A stretch of DNA of 64,000 bases, taken from Haloplanus salinus (GTDB lineage: Archaea > Halobacteriota > Halobacteria > Halobacteriales > Haloferacaceae). Under the pieces are notes generated by a model. It was given only the letters and a program-made list of their open reading frames with translations, was not told where the DNA came from and searched no databases. The position numbers and the translations under genes were made by a program. The stretch is taken from the NCBI RefSeq assembly GCF_003336245.1, contig NZ_QPHM01000001.1:310001-374000 (forward strand), written 5' to 3'. Below are positions 35,622 to 44,475 of this stretch, piece by piece (position 1 is the stretch's first letter; each line of letters opens with the position of its first letter).

Positions 35622-36419
35622 TCAGTCGACGGGTTCCCGCTCCGAGGGGTCGACGACTGCACCCGTCTCGGGGGACACACCGACGCGCTCGCACGAATCG
35701 TGTAGGGGACAGGCCTCCGGGCCGTCGAGGCACGCTGGCTTCCGCGCCGTGCAGTACTCCCGCCCGAACTGGATCATCGCCGTGTGCCCGAAGCCGCACT
35801 TCTCCGCCGGCACCGCCGCCTCCAGCGCTTCCCGGACCGCCTCGTGGTCGGCGTCGGGCGGGGCGAGACCCATGCGCCGGGCGATGCGGTGGACGTGGGT
35901 GTCGACGGGGAAGACGCCGCCGCGCCCGCCGGCGAAGAGGAGAACACAGTCGGCGGTCTTCGGCCCGACGCCACGGATGTCGAGGAGGCGGTCACGGACC
36001 GCGGCGGGGTCGCACTCGCGGACGAAGTCGTCGAACGCGTCGGCGCCGCCGAAGTCGGCGACCACCTCCTCGGCCGCGTCGACGATCACCCGCGACTTCT
36101 GGTTGTACAGCCCCGCCGAGGCGATGGTGTCGGCGAGCGTCCCACGGTCGGCAGCCGCGAGCGTCGTCGCCAAGTCGCCCTCGCCGTCGTACCGATCCAG
36201 CAGGTCGTCGAACGCCGGCTGGCTGGCGGTGTCGCTCGTGTTCTGGCTCAGGATCGTCCGGACGAGACAGGGGAAGGCGTCGCGCCCGCCGTAGGCCGTC
36301 CGCCAGTAGCTGTCGCCGAGGGCGTCGACGACGGCTTCGGCGCGGGTGTCGGGCGTACCGGTCGCGAACGCGGCGTCGACGCCGCCGTTGCCGATGTTCT
36401 CCGTGGGTTCCTCCACCAT
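35622..36419 (-). CDS. nth: Endonuclease III DNA glycosylase
   Basis: 265 residues. Removes oxidised pyrimidines and nicks abasic sites. HhH motif LLDIRGVGPKTADCVLLFAG with the catalytic Lys, the GPD Asp in VFPVDTHVHRIARRMGL, and a C-terminal 4Fe-4S cysteine set CTARKPACLDG plus CPLHDSC. The start MVEEPT at 36419 is preferred over an ATG 9 codons upstream because the intervening residues are not conserved-looking. Confidence 0.93.
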   Translation of the reverse strand: MVEEPTENIGNGGVDAAFATGTPDTRAEAVVDALGDSYWRTAYGGRDAFPCLVRTILSQNTSDTASQPAFDDLLDRYDGEGDLATTLAAADRGTLADTIASAGLYNQKSRVIVDAAEEVVADFGGADAFDDFVRECDPAAVRDRLLDIRGVGPKTADCVLLFAGGRGGVFPVDTHVHRIARRMGLAPPDADHEAVREALEAAVPAEKCGFGHTAMIQFGREYCTARKPACLDGPEACPLHDSCERVGVSPETGAVVDPSEREPVD

Positions 36420-36468
36420 GGACGCAGGTGAGGGTGGGAGCGGCAAAAGCGCGGCGTCCGGACCGCCG

Positions 36469-36882
36469 TCACTCGACGGTCAGTGAGAGGGTGAGCGCGG
36501 CGCCGTCGGCCAGCGCCGCCACCAAGTCGCGGTGCAGGTCGGTCGCCGCGGCGTCGGCACCGACGGCGACGGTCCGGTCGTCGACGTACGTACTCGTCCG
36601 GACGACGGCACTCCGGTCGCTCTCGAACGTGAGGTCGGGGTGACCGCGGGCGCGAACCTCGGCGCGCGCGTCCGCCGTTTCGAGCGTCAGCGTAACCGTC
36701 GCGCCGGGGTCGCGGCAGGCGGCGACGAAGCCGTCGTCGAAGTCGGCCGGCGCCCGGTCGGCCTCGATTCCGACGATGCAGTCGCCCGCCGGCGTCAGCC
36801 AGTCGTCGGTCGTCACCTCGAACGTGCTCTCGTGGGTCGCGGCGACGTGTTCGTGGCCGCGCGCCCGGATGACTTCTCGCAT
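36469..36882 (-). CDS. DUF371 family protein
   Basis: 137 residues, start MREVIRARGHEHVAATHEST. Matches the archaeal DUF371 pattern: HEHVxATHxSTxExT at the N-terminus, GDCIVGIEADR, a VTLTLETADARAEVRARGHPDL segment in two parts, and VRTSTYVDDRTVAVGADAAA. All-beta/alpha small cytoplasmic protein of unknown function; it probably follows the small Cys-rich gene upstream. Confidence 0.88.
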   Translation of the reverse strand: MREVIRARGHEHVAATHESTFEVTTDDWLTPAGDCIVGIEADRAPADFDDGFVAACRDPGATVTLTLETADARAEVRARGHPDLTFESDRSAVVRTSTYVDDRTVAVGADAAATDLHRDLVAALADGAALTLSLTVE

Positions 36883-36993
36883 GGACGGCACTCCCCGAGC
36901 GCGCCGGATAGCGGTGCCGATTCGTCGGTCGGAAGCCAATCGAGCGATCCGTCGCCGTGGGGCGGCGGACCGTCCGAAACCGGGGTAGTCGTA

Positions 36994-37149
36994 TCAGGGC
37001 CGGACGACGGTCACCGTCACCGCGCCGCAGGCACACTCGTAGGCCCGCCGCCCGCCCGCCTCGGTGCGGAGCGTCAGCATGAGGGCGTCGTCGTCGAGGG
37101 GGCGGTCGCACCCGGCCGCCTCGCACGTGCTAGTGAGGTTCTCGAGCAT
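36994..37149 (-). CDS. 51-residue Cys-rich (zinc-finger-like) micro-protein
   Basis: Start MLENLTSTCEAAGCDRPLDD, stop at 36996-36994. Two cysteine pairs, CEAAGC and CACG, fit a small zinc ribbon like those described for haloarchaeal micro-proteins. The spacing CxxxxC...CxC is slightly unusual. Acidic residues and GC-codon use match neighbours. No function can be assigned; adaptor or RNA/protein binding is typical for such domains. Confidence 0.7.
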   Translation of the reverse strand: MLENLTSTCEAAGCDRPLDDDALMLTLRTEAGGRRAYECACGAVTVTVVRP

Positions 37150-37475
37150 GGCCCATCATAGTAGCCCGACCGAGATGAACCCGAGCCATCCCCGGGGTGA
37201 AACTGAAAGTGACGGCGGCGTCCGCCCGGCCTTTATATACTAGTCGACGAACGTGTGAAAGCTTCACACGGCCGTCAGAGGGGCCATTGATACCGATTCT
37301 CAGGGATCGCCCCCACCGAAGTTTTTATGTATTCGTCCACTGTAGTATCGGTTACCAACGCGCCTTCGGCGCTTGGCGGCATCGCACGCAGAATGATCGG
37401 GAATTCTTATACACGGCCGGTCGCTGTACGAGGAGCCGTCACTATCGCCGGAGCGATGGTATCGAGGTTTCAACA
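37150..37475 (+). promoter_or_regulatory. Regulatory region with three TATA boxes, an inverted repeat and a hairpin
   Basis: 326 bp before the coiled-coil gene. TATA candidates: TTTATATAC at 37232-37240, TTTTTATGT at 37322-37330 and TTCTTATAC at 37404-37412. An inverted repeat GTGTGAA-AGC-TTCACAC (37253-37269) sits at the predicted start of the first. A 9-bp stem hairpin CCAAcGCGCC-TTC-GGCGCTTGG (37355-37376) lies just after the second. It could be a multi-promoter leader or a small RNA gene. Confidence 0.5.
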
Positions 37476-38399
37476 ATGGTAACAACAGCAGAAGTACTCG
37501 ACGAATTCGACGTCTCGGCGCTCGAAGCGGAGAACAACGTCGACCTCACCGACGACCAGCTCGAAAACGACTCGAAGGGACAGCTCATCAAACTCGCCGG
37601 TCAGCTTCGTGACCGACGAAACGAGCTCAACCAGATGGCGTCGGAGCGCGCCTCCAAGCGCGACGACCTGAACGCCAAGACGCGGGAGAAAGTCGACGAG
37701 GCACAGGAGCACCGCGAGGAGCGCGACGAACTCAACGAGCAGGTCCAAGAGCACAAGGAGAGCCGGAACGAGCTCAACGCGAAGGCCAACGAGCTCTTCG
37801 ACGATGTCGAGGAGATGAAACAGGACCTCGAACTCGGCGACGGCAAGGACCTCGAAGAACTCGAAGAGGAGATCGAACAGCTCGAGTTCCGCCAGCAGAC
37901 CGAGGTCCTCTCGGCCGAGGACGAGCGCGAACTCATCGAGAAAATCGAGAACAAGCGCGAGGAGTACCAGCAGCGCAAGGAGAAACTCGACGACGCGAGC
38001 GAGCTCGACGAACTCGTCGAGGAGGCCGAGGAGGTCCGCTCCGAAGCGTCCCAGCACCACCAGAAGGTGACCGAACTCGCCGACGAAGCACAGGAACACC
38101 ACAACCGAATGATCGAGGCCTACCGCGAGGCCGACGAGATCCGTGACAAGGCCGACGAGATGCACGAACTCTTCGTCGAGGCCCAGGAAGCGGCCGACCG
38201 CCACCACGAAGACTTCGTCCGCGTCCAGAAACGCCTGCGCGAACTCGACAAGGAAGAGGAGCAGGAACAGCAGGACGAGCGCCAGGCCGAACGCGAGGCC
38301 GCCAAGGAGGAGGCCGAGGAAATCTACCAGAAGTTCAAGGAAGGCGAGACCCTCGACACCGAGGACCTGATGAAGCTCCAGAAGACGGGGCTCCTGTAG
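37476..38399 (+). CDS. Archaeal coiled-coil protein (COG1340-like)
   Basis: 307 residues, nearly all helical. After a short N-terminal region (TTAEVLDEFDVSALE) the sequence is continuous heptad-type coiled coil rich in Glu, Lys, Arg and Gln (for example DLNAKTREKVDEAQEHREER), ending in EGETLDTEDLMKLQKTGLL. This length and C-terminus resemble the uncharacterised archaeal coiled-coil family COG1340. The start ATG at 37476 is chosen as the first codon of the conserved-looking sequence. Function unknown; possibly structural or ribosome/SMC-associated. Confidence 0.85.
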   Translation: MVTTAEVLDEFDVSALEAENNVDLTDDQLENDSKGQLIKLAGQLRDRRNELNQMASERASKRDDLNAKTREKVDEAQEHREERDELNEQVQEHKESRNELNAKANELFDDVEEMKQDLELGDGKDLEELEEEIEQLEFRQQTEVLSAEDERELIEKIENKREEYQQRKEKLDDASELDELVEEAEEVRSEASQHHQKVTELADEAQEHHNRMIEAYREADEIRDKADEMHELFVEAQEAADRHHEDFVRVQKRLRELDKEEEQEQQDERQAEREAAKEEAEEIYQKFKEGETLDTEDLMKLQKTGLL

Positions 38400-38470
38400 A
38401 CCGGCCGCCGACGTCGACGCACGTGTTTTTATGCCGATCCGTCCCCGAGCGACGCGTATGGTGATCGAGT

Positions 38471-39472
38471 GTGAGTGACGGGGGCGACCCACGACGGCTC
38501 GGTATCGTCGTCGGCGGAGGCTTCCTCGCTGCCGTCTTCGGTATCGTCGTCTTCGTTATCGTCCCCGGATCGCTCGCGGAACTGCTCGGCGTCTTAGTGA
38601 CTATCGGGGTGGTCGTCCTCGGCGCGCGCGCCGCGGGCGACTTCGCGGACTCGGCCTTCCCGGATTACAACGTCGGGCAGGTGGCCGTCGAGGGACCGAT
38701 CACCCGCGACGGGTCGACGCCGGGACCCATCCCCGGCGGCGCCCTCGGCGCCACCGCCGACGACGTGGTCGAACAGATCGAACGGGCCGACGAGGACGAC
38801 GCCGTCGACGCCCTGTTGGTGAAACTCGACACGCCGGGCGGACAGGTCGTCCCGAGCGACGACATCCGCCGCGCGGCGGCCGACTTCGACGGCCCGACCG
38901 TCGCCTACGCCACCGACGTGTGCGCCAGCGGCGGCTACTGGATCGCGAGCGGCTGTGACGAACTCTGGGCGCGGCGAGGGAGCGTCGTCGGCAGCATCGG
39001 CGTCATCGGCTCCCGCGTGAACGTCTCGGAGTTGGCCGAGGACCTCGGCGTCTCCTACGAGCGCTTCGCCGCCGGCAAGTACAAGGACGCCGGCATGCCG
39101 CTGAAGGACCTCTCCGAGGACGAACGCGAGTACCTGCAGGGGATCATCGACGGCTTCTACGACGACTTCGTCGAACGGGTCGCCAAGGGCCGCGACATGG
39201 ACCCGGAGGCCGTTCGCGACACCGAAGCGCGGATCTACCTCGGCGACGAGGCCCACGAACTCGGCCTGGTGGATTCGATCGGGACCCGCGACGACGTCGA
39301 GGACCACGTCGAGGGGCTGCTCGACGCCGAGGTGTCGATCCGCGAGTTCGAACCGGAGCGGGGACTGGCCGCCCGCCTCCGTGGCGGCGCGACGGCCGTC
39401 GCCTACGCCGCCGGTGCGGGCGTCGCGAGCGCCGTCGTCGGCGACGAGCGGGACTTTCGGCTGCGGTTCTGA
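38471..39472 (+). CDS. sppA: Signal peptide peptidase SppA-like S49 protease
   Basis: 333 residues from a GTG at 38471. Two N-terminal membrane helices (residues 12-60) then an extracytoplasmic S49 domain: LLVKLDTPGGQVVPSDDI, the nucleophile Ser in VCASGGYWIASG and the catalytic Lys in FAAGKYKDAGMPLKDL. Degrades membrane-embedded signal peptides. A GTTTTTATG box at 38424-38432 predicts initiation near 38455. A tiny open frame at 38458-38478 overlaps the start codon. Confidence 0.92.
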   Translation: MSDGGDPRRLGIVVGGGFLAAVFGIVVFVIVPGSLAELLGVLVTIGVVVLGARAAGDFADSAFPDYNVGQVAVEGPITRDGSTPGPIPGGALGATADDVVEQIERADEDDAVDALLVKLDTPGGQVVPSDDIRRAAADFDGPTVAYATDVCASGGYWIASGCDELWARRGSVVGSIGVIGSRVNVSELAEDLGVSYERFAAGKYKDAGMPLKDLSEDEREYLQGIIDGFYDDFVERVAKGRDMDPEAVRDTEARIYLGDEAHELGLVDSIGTRDDVEDHVEGLLDAEVSIREFEPERGLAARLRGGATAVAYAAGAGVASAVVGDERDFRLRF

Positions 39473-39529
39473 GCGCTGCATCCCCGGCGCGGCGGGGATT
39501 ATTTATTCCCGTGGATAGTTCTCACGACC

Positions 39530-40657
39530 GTGACCACGCTGGTGCTGTGTGTCGACCGCGCCGACGACATCGGCCGGACCGTCGGCGTATCGATGCCGGT
39601 CGACGGGTGGGACGCGGTGCGGTCACTGGTGACGGAGGTCGGCCTCGCCGATCCGGAGGATTCGACCGTCAACTGCCTGCTCGAAGCGCTTCGGGTCACC
39701 CGTGACCTCCGGAGCGCCGACGAGGAGGCCGTCGTCGCCGTCGTCTCCGGTGCCGGCGACACCGCCGTCAACGCCGACCGTTCGGTCGCCGCACAGGTCG
39801 ACGACCTGCTCGACCGCTACGCCCCCGACTCGGCGATCATCGTCACCGACAGCGCCGACGACGAGCGACTCGTCCCCATCGTCGAAAGTCGCCTGCCCGT
39901 CGACTCCGTGGACCGCGTAGTCGTCCGCCAGGCCCGCGACATCGAATCGACGTACTACCTCCTCAAACAGTTCCTCGCCGACGAGGAACTCCGATCGACC
40001 GTCCTCGTGCCGCTCGGTATCGGGCTGCTCCTCTTGCCCGTCCTGCTCGTCCGTTTCTCGCTCGGCGTGGCGCTGGCCGGCCTCGCCTCCCTGCTCGGGG
40101 CCGCGGTGCTGTATAAGGGTCTCGCCATCGACGATCACCTCGCCCGTCTGCCCGATCAGATCCGTGACGCCCTCTACTCCGGGCAGGTGTCGGTCGTCAC
40201 CTACGCCGTCGCGGTCGGCCTCGCGCTCGTCGGCCTCTTTCTCGGCGGCCTCGCCATCTCCCCCGTGGCCGACGACGTCGTCCTCGTGCCGGTCATGCAG
40301 TTTTTCTACAGCAGCATCCCGTGGCTCGCGCTCGCGGCGCTCACCGCGAGCGCCGGGCGCCTGCTCGACGAACTCATCGACGCGGATCGCATCCCACGGC
40401 CGTATCTCAACCTCCCCTTCGGCGTCATCGCCCTCGGCCTCGTCGTCCGCGGGTTCGCGGGCTACTTTCTGGAGCGCGAAGACGTCTTGGCACATCTGCA
40501 GGTGGCTAGCGTCACGATTCAGCCGACCGAACGCCTGGCGCTGTTCGTCGTGACCGCGATCGTCGTCTCGCTGGTCGGCGTCCGGATTGCCGCGAAGGTA
40601 GCCCACGACTACCCGGGTGAGGAAGAGACCGACGCCGAAGCGGTCGACCGCCCGTAG
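39530..40657 (+). CDS. DUF373 family membrane protein
   Basis: 375 residues. The N-terminal half is a soluble Rossmann-like domain (TTLVLCVDRADDIGR, VAVVSGAGDTAVNADRSVA); the C-terminal half has about six membrane helices. Matches the archaeal DUF373 pattern. GTG start at 39530, with an ATTATTTATTC box near 39498-39508 supporting a leaderless mRNA. Function unknown; in archaea such genes are often near membrane proteases or RNA-processing genes. Confidence 0.88.
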   Translation: MTTLVLCVDRADDIGRTVGVSMPVDGWDAVRSLVTEVGLADPEDSTVNCLLEALRVTRDLRSADEEAVVAVVSGAGDTAVNADRSVAAQVDDLLDRYAPDSAIIVTDSADDERLVPIVESRLPVDSVDRVVVRQARDIESTYYLLKQFLADEELRSTVLVPLGIGLLLLPVLLVRFSLGVALAGLASLLGAAVLYKGLAIDDHLARLPDQIRDALYSGQVSVVTYAVAVGLALVGLFLGGLAISPVADDVVLVPVMQFFYSSIPWLALAALTASAGRLLDELIDADRIPRPYLNLPFGVIALGLVVRGFAGYFLEREDVLAHLQVASVTIQPTERLALFVVTAIVVSLVGVRIAAKVAHDYPGEEETDAEAVDRP

Positions 40658-41464
40658 TTACCAGGGTGCGAAGCCCGGATCGACCTGCCGCTCCCGGCGT
40701 TCGATGGCGTCGATTTTCGCCACGTCCGCGTCGTCCAACTTGAGGGTTCGCGACGCCCAGTTGTCGCGGACGTGCGCCTCGCTCGTCGCCTTCGGGATGG
40801 CGGTGACGCCCTTCTCGCGGAGCCACGCGAGCGACACCTGCGCCGCGCTGACGCCGTGTTTCTCCGCGACCGCCTGGAGTTCGGGCACGTCGAACACCTC
40901 GCCGCGAGCCAGGGGCGAGTACGCCACCACCGCCACGTCGTGGTCGGCACAGTGGGCGCGAAGCTCCGCCTGCGGGAGGAGCGGGTGACATTCGATCTGG
41001 TTGGCGAAGATCGGTGCGTCGGCCGTCTCGACTGCCGCCGTCACCTGCGCCGGCTCGAAGTTACTGATGCCGAGTCGCTCGATCAGCCCCTCGTCGTACA
41101 GGTCGTCGAAGGCGGCGAAGGTGTCTTCGGCGTCGTATTCGCCCGCCGGCCAGTGGATGTAGAGCAGGTCGACGTAGTCGACGCCGAGTTTGGCGAGACT
41201 CTCCTCCGTCGACGCCAGCACGTCGTCGTGAGCGAGCTGGTCGATCCACACCTTCGTCGCGAGGAAGACGTCTTCGCGGGGGACGTCCGCCCGTGAGAGG
41301 CCCTCGCCGACCGACTCCTCGTTGCCGTACGCTTGGGCGGTGTCGACGTGGCGGTAGCCCATCTCGAGGGCCGTCGCCACCGCGTTCGCACACTCCTCGG
41401 GATCGGTGTTCTGCCACGTGCCGAGGCCGAGGCTGGGCATGCCGTCGATGAGTTGGTGAGACAT
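40658..41464 (-). CDS. Aldo/keto reductase
   Basis: 268 residues, (beta/alpha)8 NADPH-dependent reductase. Catalytic tetrad: Asp and Tyr in HVDTAQAYGNEESVG, Lys in FLATKVW, His in YIHWPAG. The C-terminal NADPH site AIPKATSEAHVRDN is present. Related to 2,5-diketo-gluconate reductase-like AKRs. Stop abuts the convergent DUF373 stop with no spacer. Confidence 0.94.
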   Translation of the reverse strand: MSHQLIDGMPSLGLGTWQNTDPEECANAVATALEMGYRHVDTAQAYGNEESVGEGLSRADVPREDVFLATKVWIDQLAHDDVLASTEESLAKLGVDYVDLLYIHWPAGEYDAEDTFAAFDDLYDEGLIERLGISNFEPAQVTAAVETADAPIFANQIECHPLLPQAELRAHCADHDVAVVAYSPLARGEVFDVPELQAVAEKHGVSAAQVSLAWLREKGVTAIPKATSEAHVRDNWASRTLKLDDADVAKIDAIERRERQVDPGFAPW

Positions 41465-41519
41465 GATTTAGTGGAGGTTCGAGACGCCAAAAGGCGTTGT
41501 GGAACCGGCTGATGCGGCG

Positions 41520-42767
41520 CTACGACGACCGCTCGCGTAGGCGCTCCTTCGCGAACTTCGCGAGGAGGCCCACGTCGCCGAGGTGGAACAGCTTCAGCAT
41601 CGCCCCGACGTCGCCGGCGTTGACCTTCGCCAGCGTGTCGCCGGCGGCGGCACGCAGGTCGTCCATCAGCCTGTCGTAGCGCTCGTTGGGCGTGAGATAG
41701 AGGAGTTCGGTCATCAGCAGTCGCTCGCGCATCCGGGGGGCGACCTCGCTGTGCCAGAGTTTGCTGTAGACCGACATCGCCTCGGCGGAGGTGTCGGGGT
41801 CCGCCTCCGTGAAACAGCGATCGGCCGTGATGGCGGCCATCCGCCCGGACTTCATCCCCTTGTGGATACCTTCGCCCCACAGGGGGTCGATGGTCGGCAC
41901 CGTGTCGCCGACGGCCATGAAGCCGTCCGTACAGAGGCTACCGGGCATCTGGATGTGGGCCGAACCGCGGTGTTGCTGTTTCTCGGTGATGCGCTCGGCG
42001 TCGGCGAACCGCGGGTCCTCGTCCAGCCACCGGTGTAGGTAGTCGTCGATGCTCGCGCCGTCGCGACCGTACCGCTCGTGGCTCTCGTTTTGGATGTAAC
42101 AGAGGCCGACCTTCGCGGTGTCGCCGCCGGTGTGGAAGACCCACGAGTACCCGCCGGGGGCGTAGGTGTGGTCCAGGCGGAGCATCATCGTGTCCGTGAG
42201 ATCGGCGTAGTCGGGGTGGTCCATCTGGACGCCCGCCATCTCCCACTCGACGCCGATGGCTTGGTGGTCGCGCTGCAGGTCGCTCACGCCGAGTTTCTTC
42301 GCCAGCGGCGCCGCCGGCCCCGTCGCGTCGACGACGATGTCGGCGTACACCTCCTCGTCGCCCGCGTAGCGGACGCCATCGATGGTGTCGTCGGCCCCGA
42401 TGATCGGGGCGTTGACGCGGGCGTCGAAGCGGTAGGTCGCACCCTCCGCGCGGCCCTCCTCGACCAGCCAGCGTTTGAACTCGGCGAACTCCAAGACGGC
42501 ACCGGGCTGGTGCTGGACGTAGTGGTCGTTCGGCGACTCCAGCACCACGTCGTCCGTGTAGTTCATCACCACGTCGTCCGGCACGCCGAAGGAAGCCATC
42601 ATCGAGGGGAACGTGCCGGCAGTGGACTTGTTGCTCTGCCGGGGGAAGCCGTCCTCCGCTTCCGCTTCGAGGACGACTACGTCGTACCCCCGTTGAGCGA
42701 GGTCACGGGCGCACTGGGCCCCGGCGGGCCCCGCGCCGGCGACGATCACGTCGAAACGGTCGGGCAT
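41520..42767 (-). CDS. Geranylgeranyl-reductase-family flavoprotein, copy 2
   Basis: 415 residues from MPDRFDVIVAGAGPAGAQCA; an upstream ATG at 42782 is rejected because a GACTGATTACGC box near 42787-42797 predicts initiation at about 42767. FAD motifs: GAGPAGAQCARDLAQRGYD, DIVVDATGPAAPLAKKLG and FMAVGDTVPTIDPLWGEG with the catalytic-loop GIHKGMKSGR. Probably reduces isoprenoid double bonds of archaeal lipids or quinones. Only distantly similar to the gene at 21602. Confidence 0.88.
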   Translation of the reverse strand: MPDRFDVIVAGAGPAGAQCARDLAQRGYDVVVLEAEAEDGFPRQSNKSTAGTFPSMMASFGVPDDVVMNYTDDVVLESPNDHYVQHQPGAVLEFAEFKRWLVEEGRAEGATYRFDARVNAPIIGADDTIDGVRYAGDEEVYADIVVDATGPAAPLAKKLGVSDLQRDHQAIGVEWEMAGVQMDHPDYADLTDTMMLRLDHTYAPGGYSWVFHTGGDTAKVGLCYIQNESHERYGRDGASIDDYLHRWLDEDPRFADAERITEKQQHRGSAHIQMPGSLCTDGFMAVGDTVPTIDPLWGEGIHKGMKSGRMAAITADRCFTEADPDTSAEAMSVYSKLWHSEVAPRMRERLLMTELLYLTPNERYDRLMDDLRAAAGDTLAKVNAGDVGAMLKLFHLGDVGLLAKFAKERLRERSS

Positions 42768-42888
42768 ATCTTTCCCTACCACGAGAGCGTAATCAGTCTT
42801 TCCGAACTGGGACGGCGGGGACAGACTCTTGTCCGCGGCCGCCGCGTCACAGGCCGATGCAGCGACGGGACGAACGGGGGGACCCGAC

Positions 42889-44463
42889 GTGACGAGCGGT
42901 CGCGACGCCGCCGTTCTCGGCGTGGCCGTGGCGAGCGCCCTCGCCGTCGGCGCCGCCGCCCCACCCGCCCTCTCGCCGGCCGCCGGCTACGCCCTCGGCG
43001 TTACGGTCTTCGCCGCCCTCCTCTGGCTCACGGGCGCCGTCCCGCTCTCCCTGACCGCGCTCGCGATCCCCGTCCTCCTCGTCGCCTTCGGCGTCGCTCC
43101 CACCTTCGGCGACGCCGTCACCGGCTTCGCCGACCCCGTGATCTTCCTCCTGCTCGCCGGGTTCGTCCTCGCCGAGGCGCTCCAGCTCCACGGCGTCGAC
43201 CGCCGGGTCGCCTACCACGTCCTCCTGCGCGTCGGCACCTCGCCCCGACGGCTCGTCCTCGCGCTCATGGTCGCCACCGCCCTGCTCTCGATGATCGTCT
43301 CGAACACCGCGACGACGGCGATGATGGTGCCCATCGCCGTCGGCCTCGTGGGGGAAGTGACCGAGGTGGTGAGCGCCGACGCCGACGCCGACGCCGAGGC
43401 CGGGGCCGAGACGCCCGCCACCGCCCGCGACGAGGCGCCCTCGAACTTCCAGCTCGCGGCGCTGCTCGGCGTCGCCTACGCCGCCAGTCTCGGGGGCGTC
43501 GGCACCATCGTCGGCACGCCCCCGAACGCCATCGTGGTCGGGCAGCTACGCGAACTCCTCGACTACCACGTCTCCTTCGCGGACTGGCTCCTCGTCGGCC
43601 TGCCGATGGTCGTCGTCACCCTCCCCGTCGCCTGGGTGTTGCTCACCGTCGTCGTCTACCCGCCACGGGTCGGCGACGTGAGCGACGCGCGAGAGCGCGC
43701 CCGGCAAAGTCTCGCCGCGGCCGGCGGGCTGGACTCGCGGGCACGCCGCACCGTCGGCATCTTCGCCCTCACGGCGGTGCTCTGGCTGTTCGGCGGCCTC
43801 GGCTTCCTCGTGCGGCCGGTCCTACCGCCCCCCGTCTACACGACGCTGTTCGGCGGCGACGCCGTCTCCATTTTCGGCACGACTGGGCACCAAGGGCTGC
43901 TCTACTACGTCGTGGTCGGCCTCGTCGCCGTCGTCGCCCTCGTGGTCACCGACGCCGCCGAGTGGGACGAGGTACTCGACATCGACTGGGCGACGCTCGT
44001 CCTCTTGGGGGGCGGCATCTCGCTCGCGGACGCGCTGGTCGACACGGGGGCGACCGAGTGGCTGGCGTCGGTGACGCTCGGCGCCCTCGGTCCCGTCCCC
44101 CTGCCCCTCCTCGTTCTCGCCGTCGTCACCCTGGTCGTCGTCGTGGGCGAACTCGCCTCCAACACGGCGATGGCAGCCATCCTCGCGCCCCTGCTGGTGG
44201 GGATCGGTCCCGCGTACGCGGAGACGCTCGGCACGTCCGCGCCGACGGCCGCGGCCGTCCTCGCCATCGTCGGCGCCGTCGCCGCGAGCTACGGGTTCGC
44301 GCTCCCGGTGGCGACGCCGCCCAACGCCATCGCCTACGGCGCGGGCTACATGGACCGCGAGGACATGCTCCGGGCCGGTCTGCCGCTAGACGCCGTCGTG
44401 ATCCTGCTCGCGACGGCGACGCTGACGCTGCTGGTTCGGTTCGTCTGGCCCGTGATACTGTAA
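42889..44463 (+). CDS. SLC13/DASS-family anion:sodium symporter
   Basis: 524 residues from a GTG at 42889; a TTG at 42829 in frame would add 20 residues. About 12 helices in two inverted repeats. Both signature pairs are visible: SNTATTAMMVP with GVGTIVGTPPNAIV, and ASNTAMAAILAPL with VATPPNAIAYG. Substrates in this family are dicarboxylates, sulfate or phosphate; specificity is not readable. An Ala/Asp-rich cytoplasmic loop (ADADADAEAGAE) is inserted around residues 165-185. Confidence 0.9.
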   Translation: MTSGRDAAVLGVAVASALAVGAAAPPALSPAAGYALGVTVFAALLWLTGAVPLSLTALAIPVLLVAFGVAPTFGDAVTGFADPVIFLLLAGFVLAEALQLHGVDRRVAYHVLLRVGTSPRRLVLALMVATALLSMIVSNTATTAMMVPIAVGLVGEVTEVVSADADADAEAGAETPATARDEAPSNFQLAALLGVAYAASLGGVGTIVGTPPNAIVVGQLRELLDYHVSFADWLLVGLPMVVVTLPVAWVLLTVVVYPPRVGDVSDARERARQSLAAAGGLDSRARRTVGIFALTAVLWLFGGLGFLVRPVLPPPVYTTLFGGDAVSIFGTTGHQGLLYYVVVGLVAVVALVVTDAAEWDEVLDIDWATLVLLGGGISLADALVDTGATEWLASVTLGALGPVPLPLLVLAVVTLVVVVGELASNTAMAAILAPLLVGIGPAYAETLGTSAPTAAAVLAIVGAVAASYGFALPVATPPNAIAYGAGYMDREDMLRAGLPLDAVVILLATATLTLLVRFVWPVIL

Positions 44464-44475
44464 ACGAGGGACCGC

